Assembly (NCBI GenBank): GCA_963669155.1
Contig: OZ022582.1
Span: 27,812,273-27,876,272 of the forward strand
Length of the DNA: 64,000 bases
Direction: 5' to 3'
Source of the DNA: Arbacia lixula
Taxonomy: Eukaryota > Echinodermata > Echinoidea > Arbacioida > Arbaciidae
The notes beneath the pieces were generated by a model, which was given only the letters and a program-made list of their open reading frames with translations, was not told the DNA's origin and did no database searches. A program made the position numbers and the translations under genes. Shown here piece by piece: positions 37,362 through 48,190 of this stretch (position 1 is the first letter of the stretch; every line of letters begins with the position of its first letter).

Positions 37362-37530
37362 TAAAGGCCCCCGGAGACGATTCGATCCAATCAGTCGTAT
37401 GACTCTTGCGACTGGCGGAATCGCAGGACTCTGTCATGTGATTTGTGCAAGTAGGTGACGTCACATTTTAAGTCATAGGCCCGTATGACTGCAGCATTTT
37501 GGCAAAATTGTGTCGTATGCAACGGCATTA
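37362..37530 (+). mobile_element. MITE copy A (decayed right end)
   Basis: Shares with 38681-38850, in the same orientation, the blocks TAAAGGCC, GAGACGA/CAGACGA, CGACTGGC-GAATCGCAGGAC, TGACGTCAC-TTT and ACGACTGCAG-like sequence. The right terminal repeat is degraded (ends near GGCATTA). Confidence 0.7.
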
Positions 37531-38680
37531 AGAAGTGGCGCCAAAAGCTTTCGCCCCCATCCTCATTATCTTAATTAGGTTCTTAACGCACATCCATATT
37601 TTTTGGAGGATTTTTCGGAGAAATGAATAAGCCCCACGCGCCATGTTAATACCGCAGTTATAAGTTAAAAGGAAATTAAAGTACTTTACGAATGGGTCCT
37701 TAATATCTTAAACACAAAAGATATGGCGTATGATTCAACCCATTAGGGCCCAATAGTACCACAAATATTTAGTTTAGGAAAACAACTATTGATAAAAATT
37801 ATTGAAAATCATAAAGGATACAATAAACGAAAGCGCGCACTTCTCTTCACAAGTGTAATCCACGTCTTTCGTTTTTCACATATGCATGAGCTTCATAATG
37901 AACTTTAAGTGATCTAAAGGTTAAATGATAATTAAATCTTCAAAGTGGCTACGCGCCTTAAAGGTTTGAATCACAACATTTCTCTATAATTTGGTACAAT
38001 TATTATTGCTATAAGTTGGATTTTGTTGACGTTATGTTCATTTAGAGTGGAATGCACGTTCTTTTTTTTAACGATGAAATCTGATTTTAACAAAATAGTG
38101 CTACCAATTTTAAAGTCAAATAGTGATCACCTTTGTTCTACAAAGGCCTTGGTTGTTTTAAAAGGGAATTAGTTTAAAAACTGCTTTATGTTGCAGATTA
38201 TGTATCTTTTTCACCCAAGCACATGCATAAACATAAATGCTTTCATAAATATGAGATTTACATTTTAGTTTTTATTATGATCATTATGGCTGTCACAATT
38301 TGCATGGTGATGCTTCTCTCATATTTGTTTTAATTTGTGTGTAAATGTAATAGAATATAATGCATGGACGTATTAAAAGCAATCTCTACGTTCTTTTCTT
38401 CATAATTTCATCTCCCCCGCTTTACCACATTAGTGGATTAATTAACGTTAAGTATTAACGGACATTTTACAATATGTAAATAAAGTGCGTGTTCAAAACA
38501 ATACTAAATTTAGTCTTGAAATCTTTGCCTTTGTTACATTTAATCTAAGAAACATCGGTCGCCAGAACATCCGATTTGCTTGTCTGTGTGTTTGGCTTTC
38601 GTGTAACATTTCCCTCATGAACTTTAAGGTGATTCATGTACCTGAGAGTCAAAGTTCCTGTAAACAAAGAGATATACGTA

Positions 38681-38850
38681 TAAAGGCCACCGCAGACGAC
38701 ACGATCAGATCAGTGGTACAACTCTGCGACTGGCTGAATCGCAGGACACGGTCATAGGATTTGTTCACGAAGGTGATGTCACGTTTCTAGTCGTAGGCCT
38801 CATACGACTGCAGAATCGTGGTCAAATCGGGTCGTGTGCGGTGGTCTTTA
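38681..38850 (+). mobile_element. MITE copy B, 170 bp with terminal inverted repeats
   Basis: The left end TAAAGGCCACCGCAGACGAC and right end GTCGTGTGCGGTGGTCTTTA are inverted repeats with three mismatches. It is the better preserved copy of the family represented at 37362-37530. It has no coding capacity. Confidence 0.8.
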
Positions 38851-39737
38851 GATCTAAGATGAACGATTCATAAGTCATCATTTTTTGGATTAAAAAGCAA
38901 AGTTAATCACGCGAGGTTGTCTACCGCAGGGGTCAAGAGAATGGCGCTGGTCAGAACATGGTTGACAATAACAGATATAGAATTTCACAATTTCGCACGC
39001 ATATTTGCCACTTAATAGGCAGTAGTTTATTGATTTGTATTTGTAGGGGGAAAGGCTAGGGGAAAGGGAAGAGAAGGAAAAGGGGGAAGAGTTTGAGACA
39101 CGACAGATAGGAGAGAGGGGAAGCGACGAGGGAGTTATGGGGGGGGGGGCAAGTGTTCCCCCCCCCCTCAGAGAGAAATGTGACCACGAAACGCGAATTA
39201 ATGTACACCTTTGTCGCTTTTTGTCTCTTTTTGTCGAATATATAATTCCTTTATTAATCTTGCACATGGTGAAAAATCGAAGACAGAGAGGGGCACTTTC
39301 CATCTTAAATAGCCTAATGACATGAGCACAGCATACTCACCTCCCTCCACCATCCCTTCTTTGGTAAATGGTCTGGCACGTGTCATCTCCGTTTAACCTC
39401 AGTATAACTCAGTTTATATAACCTTTCCACCTGTTCCCAGTCGGTACCATCACCATTCTTGAAAAAACTCTCCCGCAGCCCCATATAACGATTCATGATC
39501 ATAACCAAAATCGTGCACTTCAATAAGATAACGAAAACATAAATAATGAGTTGAAACAAAAAAAAAATACTTCACATAAATTCAATATCGGGAGAAACCC
39601 CAAACTACTTTTATTATTTTTTGAAGGATGCCAGCCGACAGTGAAAAAAAAAGTATCACATCTCATTAATGCTGTTCGTGTTGTTGGTATAAAGGGGACG
39701 GGGGATTCCCAATGCTTTATAGAAGCACCAGAATCAC

Positions 39738-39740
<3 letters not shown>

Positions 39741-39801
<61 letters not shown>
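39741..39801 (+). repeat. (GA)n microsatellite followed by a G run
   Basis: About 60 bp of GA ending in TGGGGGGGGG. Confidence 0.95.
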
Positions 39802-39805
<4 letters not shown>

Positions 39806-39920
39806 GGGGGGGAGGCGACCTAATATCTTCGATTACCTTAAACGCTTTCGTGCTTTGAAAAAAAAAACAATCTAGCATTGGTAATGGCGAGAACAATGTC
39901 ACCTTCTCTTTCTTTCTTTT

Positions 39921-40514
39921 TGATATACACACAGACATATGTGATCTATTTATAATGTTACCCCATATTATTTTGTCTAACACAATGCAGTATACGCTCT
40001 CTCTCTCTCCAGCGAAAGTATGTTGCACTTGAATCCAGCATGGATAATGTACACACGTAACGGGGTCTCTCCGCTTGCCCCTGTCACATGTTTGCACACA
40101 CAATACACACTGCACAATTACCATAGAGCATCAGTTGGTCTCGCATTCAACGGTTTAATTCGACATCGCAGGGAGACAGCTGCTCGTATAATTCTCCGTG
40201 TTGCCATGTTTTTAAACTAGTAAACATTGACACAAACAACACTTTTACCAAATGTCTACCGTCCCATCAAAAGTTTTAATAATAACGATAAAAAAACCTC
40301 CCGGAGACACCACGCCATTCAACTTTCTCTCAACTTCCGATTGAACGCCCCCGCCTTTGAAGTCGTCCGCTGTCAATCCGACCCCGTTACGTGTGTACAT
40401 TATCCGTGCTGGATTCAAGTTCAACATACTTTCGCTGGAGAGAGAGCGTATACTGCATTGTGTGAGACAAAATGATAAGGGGTAACATTATAAGTAGATC
40501 ACATATGTATATCA
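39921..40514. mobile_element. fold-back element, ~140-bp arms, ~310-bp spacer
   Basis: The left arm 39921-40067 and right arm 40380-40514 are reverse complements with few differences. Landmarks are TATGTGATCTA...TAATGTTACCCC, CAATGCAGTATACGCTCTCTC, CCAGCGAAAGTATGTTG and GTACACACGTAACGGGGTC, each found inverted in the right arm. No transposase frame is present. Confidence 0.85.
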
Positions 40515-42771
40515 AATCACCACAATTTCAGTTAATGTCCTTTACATGTATTATTAGCTAAGACTTTGCAAGGGACGAGGGGAGGCAGGGCGGGGGGTGG
40601 GTGAAGGGGGGGGGGGGCGCTCGCTCCCACATCCCCTCCAATAAATCGAGATCTTCCCTCAATCCGGAGATAGTCTAGGATCTAAACTGTGGAGTGCGTG
40701 AACCCACTTCGTACATGGACGCACAGACTCCTTTAGCATCCTTTCATAACTACGTCTTGATACATAGACTAAGCATTGTTTCACCCTCGCGCTCTCTTTC
40801 CACGGAGGATGCTGGAGAGAAAGTGCTAGTCTTGTTGCACGGACTTAGTTGTTGATGCTTCAAAAAGAAGCCGACTCCACAATCTCAAACTTAGGCTACA
40901 TCTAAATAGTAAAAAAGGAAACAATGTTAGAGGATAAACAAATTGAAGTATGAAAAACAGTTTTAGCTTGAAGAACACATAAACCATTCGAAGGATCTGA
41001 ATAAAGATATCTGATACCAATTCCAAGAATATAATTTCTCTCTGATCTTCTCCTCCAAATGGATTATGCTCTGGAGAACTGGTAGATATTTCCAAGAAAA
41101 TGTCAAGTTTGATCTTTACAATTACACCTGATACCATCTCATCCTTATCACGGTTGTTGGCAAGTTTAAGTACGATAAGACGAAGAATCCCGAAGTTTCC
41201 CGAAATAGAAAAGAAAACAGACATCGAAGAACCGTGCACCATCCACGAACTCGTCATTTTGTTCATGTCTCTTTTCAGCTGAAACAACAATTGGGGCGTT
41301 GGCGCTGTAATAAAGCAAATAATGAATCTGGACTGTTCATCAAATGCAGTCTAGATGATTCTCATGAACTAAAGTTGGAAGAAATAAATTCCCGACAAAA
41401 ACAATCGCATTGACCTGGTAGCTTAATGGTTTTTCAGAGGGACACCGGTATTTAGACAGGCGCTCCACCTCCATCATGTCTATGTTCCTGAATGGGAGGG
41501 ACTGACCGACGAAACTTTCCTAAAAACGAATCGCTTCCCCTTGACTTTATGACTGGTTTTTCTTTGTCTCGTCGTAGCTAACATTGTGGGTAGGTAGTAT
41601 GGGATATACATGACTTGTGAAACGATGACAATAGGATTATGACGTGGTTATCAATTCCGTCTTAGGCTTGTCTTATTGGGTAAAAGAGATCACCGGAAAA
41701 TTCCTGAAAAAGCCCAAAATAGCTAAACCTTGACCTAATAATTGAACTTTCTTGGTCTTGTTAGTCTAGTTAGAACAACATGGACAGGCGCTATACCAAC
41801 GTTTGTATTTATCAAGTTCAGTGTCTGATCTATCGGGGCATACTGGTAATATATAATAGCTTCCACAGATTCCGGGGTGCTCGTCTGGTTGAGTCGTCGT
41901 CGGTGAAACGGGCTTGCTAGGGTGGAGAGGGTCGCGAGGTTACGACCAGGGTACTGGGGAGGGAACTCGAGATGGTGTCATTGTCTGTTCGGGAGATGGC
42001 TATAAACTCTCCACTATAACGATGACAAGATAAAGCAATGACAAGTGATGAGTCACATGTCTTTTCAGCCTAGTGAGTCTCCATGTTGGTTATTTTATCC
42101 TCGTAACACCTTGCTCTTCCAGGGAAATGACATATACTGTGTCTTTTTCCTCCCTATTTATAAATCTTAACTTGTTTATGAAAGGAAGAACAGAAACCCA
42201 ACATTCCGGGAGGAGGGGGGCAGCGGGCGGGGTAGTGATACCGCGCCCTTCTCTCTCACGGTGGATATGGGGATCAATATTACCTCGAAAAACATGTGGA
42301 ATATGGGTTGTGTTTATGTTTTCGGGGCAAATACATTGTATCTAAGTATGACGCATATACGGTAGATGGACATCGATATCAAACATGTTTGTATTTAAAA
42401 TGTTCTCCCTCTTCTGAGTATTTCTCAGCACTCTTTCCCGCTCTATTTCTCCACTCCACCCCATCCCGCCCCTCTCTTTCTTTCTCCCGTCCTCCTTCTC
42501 TCTTTCTTTCTATCCACGATTATACTTTTGACCTGCTATATTAGTGCGCCCATAGTCCTTCCCACCCACTCAGTCTCTCACGACTCTGTCTATCTGGCCC
42601 ATCTAGGATCCTACAACATGCTGGATATGTACACCTGGGTTACTATGAAAAGACATCTCGGATATGTTGGTGTTGGATCCAAACTATCGCATCCTGTATC
42701 CCTACGTTGATTTCCGAAACATCCCTATTATATCATTGACATTGTCGTCTATCTTGCTGACGGGAAGTATG
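40515..42771. other. intergenic, no gene recognised
   Basis: Holds an isolated 154-codon minus-strand open frame at 40826-41290 preceded by an acceptor-like TTGTTGTTTCAG, but with no recognisable domain or partner exon. A short pyrimidine-rich stretch lies at 42430-42515. I see nothing else. Confidence 0.35.
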
Positions 42772-42964
42772 GTGAGAGAAGGAGAGAGGAAGAGAGTGAA
42801 ATGAATATATCAGAGGAGAGAGAAAGAGAGAGACGGGGAGAGACTGAGAGAGGAGAGACAGAGAGAGAGACAGAGAGAGAGAGACAGAGAGAGAGAGAGA
42901 GACACAGAGAGAAAGGGAGAGACAGAGAGAGACATAGAGGGGGAAGACCGAGAGAAATAGAGAC

Positions 42965-43001
<37 letters not shown>

Positions 43002-43002
43002 A

Positions 43003-43033
<31 letters not shown>

Positions 43034-43131
43034 GAGAGAGAAAGATAGAGAGAGATAGAGAGAAAGAGAGAGAAAGAAAGATAGAGAGAGAGAAAGAGAG
43101 AAAGAGAAGAGAGATAGGAAGAAAGAATGAA

Positions 43132-43180
<49 letters not shown>

Positions 43181-43183
43181 CAC

Positions 43184-43216
<33 letters not shown>

Positions 43217-43236
43217 CAGAGAGAGAGAAATGAAAG
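42772..43236 (+). repeat. 465-bp GA-rich compound microsatellite
   Basis: Almost purely purine plus strand of GAGA, GAAA and GACA units with a longer GAAAGAGAGAAAGA periodicity. The Ser/Leu-rich minus-strand open frames are compositional. Confidence 0.93.
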
Positions 43237-43281
43237 AGAATCAGAGGAAAGTGCATGATTAAGCTGATGTCTATGTGCTGC

Positions 43282-44004
43282 AGTCATTAGTCGTTGTCTG
43301 TGGTTTGACCGCTTTGTTAAAACATTTACTTTTTTTTCTTTTTAAATATTCGTCATCATTTCGGTCAGCCCATACACCGGAGACTTTTCCAGCGGTCATG
43401 ACAATGCTGTACAAGGCGTGGTCGAAAGAATATCTTCGGTATTCAGACCAGAAGCTTTCATCATTTTGTTTATCGTGTCTTCGCTTCCAGACGATTTCCT
43501 TGTTCCCATTATTCCCACGTTTCATCCCACTCTTCCGCCATTTCTCTATTAGTTCCGAATTCCGATCACTAATTAGGTCTCCTTCCGGTTTCAGCGTTAC
43601 TTGTCATCAGTAAAGTCTTATGATTTTTGATTTTGGGTGGTTCCCTTAAAAACATAAATATGTGTTTATATTGCGCTGCATAATTTGTCTGATCGATATT
43701 TCGTTATTTTTTTTTTATGTCAAGTTGTGTTAAATCGTCTTGAGGACGGCCTTTAAAAAGAGTCCCACCAATAAGATGTTGTTTTGTGTGATATAGCTAG
43801 TGAATATTTCAATAGTGATCATAATATAATAATATTAATAAATCATTCATAGAGCGCAGAAACTATATTCATATATTCTACTGCGCTGCAAGAGCTTCTG
43901 TATGCACTTCTGCTACATAATGCTGTATAATTTGAATCATGGTCAGAAAAAATGGTAAATATTTTAACAGAGCGGTCAAACCACAGACAACGACTATTGA
44001 CTAT
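43282..44004. repeat. inverted repeat flanking about 590 bp
   Basis: 43282-43345 and 43937-44004 are reverse complements. They share TAGTCGTTGTCTGTGGTTTG, then ACCGCT-TGTTAAAA-ATTTAC. The right arm coincides with the 3' untranslated part of the minus-strand LINE, so the left arm may be an inverted fragment of the same LINE family rather than the end of a DNA transposon. Confidence 0.8.
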
Positions 44005-45000
44005 GTTTAGAACAAATAGATTTTCATCTTTGATTTAAAGCTGTCTAGTGTTTTAGATTTCCTGTCTACAGGTAGTTTATTCCACAATCTAGGAGCTGCA
44101 CAAAAGAATGATCGGTCACCTAGGGTCAACTTTGTTCTGATTTGGGGGACTTGCAACAACGATGTGTCTTGTGTACTGCGGAGATTATGACCATGGGTTT
44201 GACATTTAAAATTAAATAATTCATTAATGTATCTAAGAGCCTGACCATTTAACGCTTTAAAGACTATCACTAACATCTTCAATTCAATTCTTTGGCGTAT
44301 GGGCAGCCAGTGCAAGTCTCTTAACAATGGTGTAATATGGGCAAAGTTTGGAAGATTACAAATCAATCTTGCACATGTATTTTGAACCCGCTGCAACTTT
44401 ACTATCTGTGAGTCTGGTAATCCATACAGTACACTATTACAGTAATCTAATTTACTCGTAATGCATGCATGGACTACACTTTTCATGTTAACTTGATCGA
44501 AATATTCACGAATGCGCCTCAGATTATAATCATGTAATATGCTGATTTGCATACACCTAGTAATTTGTGGTTCCATGCTCAAATGGGTATCGAATAAGAC
44601 TCCTAGGTTTCTTACGCTATGGGACGGTTTTAAAACAGTGCCACGTATTTGTCTGAGACTTAGATACTTGACGTGGAGTACCAATGACTAACAGCTCTGT
44701 TTTCTTATCATTGAACATCAATTCGTTTTGCAACATCCAGGCTCTAATGTACTCTGATGATACAGTAGTCTTCATTTGGTGTGTTAGGACAGAATGACAA
44801 AAATTAATATATTTGGGTGTCATCTGCGTAGCAGTGACAAGTAATAATGGGGAACTCCTTTTCAACATTTGTGAGGAGTCTGCTTGTATACAATGTAAAC
44901 AGTAAGGGTCCTAAACGTGACCCTTGAGGGACAGCAAAAGGTACCTTGAACACATGATCAGAATATGCTATATAATTGGTGTCACATGGTTAATAGTCCT
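43823..45000 (-). pseudogene. 5'-truncated CR1/L2-like LINE, reverse transcriptase remnant
   Basis: Read on the minus strand from about 45000: AVPQGSRLGPLLFTLYTS (reverse transcriptase motif B-like block), then the catalytic YADDTQIY at about 44808-44835, then a palm/thumb block including LLVIGTPRQV. A C-terminal block follows with NLGVLFD, KLDYCNSVLYGLP, LHWLPIRQR, RLWNKLP and a stop at about 44007. Two frameshifts break it: just after YADDTQIY (in the ATATATT run) and near 44660. The 3' UTR continues to about 43823, ending in a TGCGCTCTATGAATGATTTAT-like tail with ATT repeats (one base more than shown). The endonuclease and fingers are missing. It is dead by these breaks. Confidence 0.85.
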
Positions 45001-46798
45001 CATATTGTTATCTGTTTTTTTCGTTAGATATTACAGAATATTTTTTTAATAATATTATCAACTAAAAGTCGTCGGCACAAATTATGTATTTGTTTTGTTT
45101 TCTATCATTCTTCTTCATCTTTTTTTTTTTATCCCTTTGGCCTTCCCACTTTGAATTCCTCCCCTCTGTTTTTTTTTTAATCGGTGCTTCCATTTTGGAC
45201 ATCAAATCTATATTTCATTGCAATAACTGCAACAATAAAAAAAAGTCAACACGAAGTCTATTGCAAACAGACGAATCGACTTCCAAGGGAGAACCCAAAC
45301 CTTGGAACGAAAAAAAAACAAAAAAAAAACTCTTAGACACCTCAGCTTCTGTATGATAGATATAAGACTGAATGGAAAATAATATTGATAAATACATGTC
45401 AAATCTATTTTGTAGTCAGTGAGGCCACTGGCGATGTTTATTGTTCTAACACTACGCTGACAGTGTGAGTGGGAGGCTAAGGGTAATGCACGGCTGATGT
45501 AAGGACTCTGTTCGCACCCGCCTAAGAACTGTTAACTCTCTATGCGCCATTGAGGAATTTTTGCACCTGTTGTTAAATATTTAGCATATAGAATAATAGT
45601 TTGTCTAGAAGAGAAGAGGTCAATACTTCCCAAATACATCTAGCTCATTTTTGTGTACAGAAATCACACTTCAACACGCAAGTCCATCATCATGAACGTC
45701 GGAATTTGGATTATTTTCATTTCTATGTTTTCTCCACCTTTTTTTTTTCAGAACTACGTGCACGACAAGGCCAAACGGCAGAAGTATGATGAGTTATGAA
45801 GGACATAACGTTTACAATCATTTATACAAAGAAGGACACAATTGAGCGCCATATCAAAAGAGCATAAAATTGTTGATGTCAAGTAAAATAACTAAGATGC
45901 AAACAGACCTTGACTAGAAAGCATGGCTAGTAGAAAGTCAATACAATAATCTGATCTAGTGTCATAATATTACATGTAAATAATTATGTATGACCTACAT
46001 GTACTATTCAAAGAATTAATCTGCATAATATTGTTAGAAAAACATATGCATACATATCATTTCTATATGACATGTGGTAATCGTGTTTTAATTCTCATGC
46101 TTGACTATGTGACTATTACAAGATGCCAACCCTTCAATGCGAGATACAGAGCCGTGATATCATGGACGAGGTGACTGTGAAGAAAGGGGCACTGGGGAGG
46201 TGATATGGACAGCGCCATCTCCGCCAGTGTTGCGAACAGTCAGTGCCCCATTTCCACAGAGAGCGAACACTCGCTCACTCGCATTAGCAACGAAACCGGC
46301 TTCACTTGGCAACGGGTCGATCGGAATGTTGTATGGGTGGGGAATGGACCATGACACGGGGTAAAAGCAAGCCCGGTGAACCCGCACAATGGCCCGCGTG
46401 AATAACACACACAAGCACCAGTCGTGATAATAATGTTTAGGTCGCATGAAGATTAGTGCATTCAGTGTATATAGCGACTCGAGCACCAACTATCCCCACC
46501 TTCCTTCACCATACGGATGAACTAATCAACATGGGATTGGAAATATAAACCATCACTACATTTGCCGGGAGGAAGAACGAACGGAAGGAAGAGAGGAAAT
46601 ACGTTGCAGTGGAAGGAGAACGGAAGAACGGACGGACATACAGACGGACATACAACCCCCCTTCCCCACCCACCCCTAACTGGGACTACACCGACAGCTG
46701 ACTTCCTATCGTACCAGGCTGATCCGTGACATAGACCCATCACAGGACAGATTCAAGATTTCCTTGACGATATTATTTTGGGAGTGATACTTTCCGTG
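45001..46798 (+). other. upstream flank of the TEX26-like gene
   Basis: Pyrimidine- and A-rich low complexity at 45110-45340, then unique sequence. The stretch 46160-46500 is richer in CpG and could belong to the promoter. The in-frame TGA at 46727-46729 precedes the start codon. I see no clear TATA box and no convincing X-box. Confidence 0.35.
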
Positions 46799-46882
46799 AT
46801 GGCAACCGCCACTCCTCTGAGAGGATATCCGACGACCACCCGTCCTGACAGCGTCACTCCAACTCAGGAATATGTCACTGAG
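46799..46882 (+). CDS. TEX26: TEX26-like protein, exon 1 (residues 1-28)
   Basis: The gene encodes 396 residues in eight exons whose phases all agree (0,1,2,0,1,1,1). I name it from resemblance to vertebrate TEX26 as I remember it, a testis/ciliated-cell protein of roughly 290 residues. The order of blocks is the same: a W-K-L-P block, a Y-V-D-W-R block, an FGC block, a T-S-Y-x-x-x-Y block, then K-L-x-E-Y-L and D-R-D-A-I-x-x-x-x-R near the C-terminus. Four T-(S/A/T)-Y-x-x-x-(Y/F) repeats (109-115, 133-139, 221-227, 306-312) recall microtubule-associated axonemal proteins. I therefore infer a sperm or ciliary axoneme role. The start is the first ATG after an in-frame TGA (46727-46729). Exon 1 encodes a Thr/Pro-rich 28-residue N-terminus and ends GAG|GTAAGG. 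Confidence 0.75.
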
Positions 46883-47991
46883 GTAAGGACAGACAAAAAA
46901 AGTGCGGTATTTTAGTTCCCTCATGTCCTCATTTCCACCTGGATATGTACTTCTGGATATAGGTTGTTGTTGTCGTTGTTGTTGCTTGTAGTTGTGTGTT
47001 CATTTGCGTATTAATGTCATGGCAATATCAATTAAAGCACCTAAGTTGTGAGCGTTAAATCAATTTTTTGATGAGTCATGTTTTATTAGCAGCATTAGCA
47101 TTATCATAGAAACTCATATAATTTATTCCGCAGAAGAAAAGTATAACATCCATTACTTTCACCAACAATATCAACTTGAGAAAGTAGGGGTATAAAAGAG
47201 ACCACGTTCATGTACATATTTTTTGGATGATATTAAATTCACAGCAGTAGCAGTAGTTTGTGGTTTACATGGTACACACACACAGAGACTGACGTTTGTA
47301 TTAAATGCATAGGTGGTAAAAAAAATAATATCATTAATTCATTATCGCTAATCATACATCAAACATTATTTGATCCTACCTGATTGTCTCATAGAATACT
47401 ATAGTTGTCTGTTAGTGTCTTTACTCTTTGCCGTCTACTTGATATTTACACAGGGATCCTATGTCAATACGCTTTGTCTACGAGTAATTAACGCGGCATT
47501 ACGTTATCATTCGTCGTCGGTTCAGTGGTAATTGATGACAGTTTTTGGTCTCAGTTGTCATTCTTTATCTATTTCAGGCTTCGTGTGAAAATATATGAAT
47601 TGTTCTGAAGCCCGTTCTGTAATCAACATAATGTATGCATTTCCATGCTGAATATCGCGTATTGGATTGTTATGTTATGATTGTATTTTAATGTACACAT
47701 AATAGAAAAGATGATATAAATTATGTTTACCAAGCTATTAATCTATCTATTTGATTCTAAATGATGAATTATATTATGAATCTATGTACTTTGTCTTTAT
47801 TTAATCATACGTGTTTCTACACATAACATGTAGATGTTTTAGTTTATTCATATGAGCATACATATTTATGAAACTGATCCATGTACCCAATACCCCAAAA
47901 GAGGAAAAAGACATAGACATTCCATTAGTCTAAACTTAAACTTTAGAAATATTACCAATGATACAAACTTATTGTCGTTATCTTCCGGTAG
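46883..47991 (+). other. TEX26-like intron 1
   Basis: 1109 bp, GTAAGG donor and TTCCGGTAG acceptor. No repeat or embedded gene seen. Confidence 0.75.
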
Positions 47992-48190
47992 ATCAACGAA
48001 CGAATGGCGAGTGACGACTTCGCCGCCGACCTCGTCCAGTTCTACCCGCACGCCAGCGATGCCGACAAGCGACGCTGCCTGGAGCTTCTCGCCTCTATGT
48101 CCATCACTAGCAGGATGACGGACAGGGTTGCCAGGGAAACGGAGAAGCAGAAGATGCTGCAGCGACCGAAAACGGCGATGGGATCGTTCG
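47992..48190 (+). CDS. TEX26: TEX26-like protein, exon 2 (residues 29-95)
   Basis: Begins INERMASDDFAADLVQFYP and is predicted to be largely helical and charged (KRRCLELLASM..., RVARETEKQKML). The donor is G|GTGAGT in phase 1. I did not recognise a counterpart of this N-terminal helical part in vertebrate TEX26, and it accounts for much of the extra length. Confidence 0.75.

Noticed and set aside
40826..41290. 154-codon minus-strand frame with an acceptor-like site upstream
   Set aside because: No recognisable domain, no convincing donor or partner exon, and a low-complexity Leu/Phe-rich second half. It may be chance.
42733..43287. Ser/Leu-rich minus-strand frames of up to 184 codons
   Set aside because: Compositional artefact of a GA microsatellite. 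The same applies to 5114-6301, 18793-19080, 30595-30954, 31507-32230, 52500-53274 and 61008-61471.
43271..43613. Overlapping open frames inside the inverted repeat
   Set aside because: No transposase motifs, and neither frame is bounded by splice or promoter signals.
46160..46489. 109-codon minus-strand frame
   Set aside because: No domain recognised. It lies in a CpG-richer stretch just upstream of the TEX26-like gene, more likely promoter.
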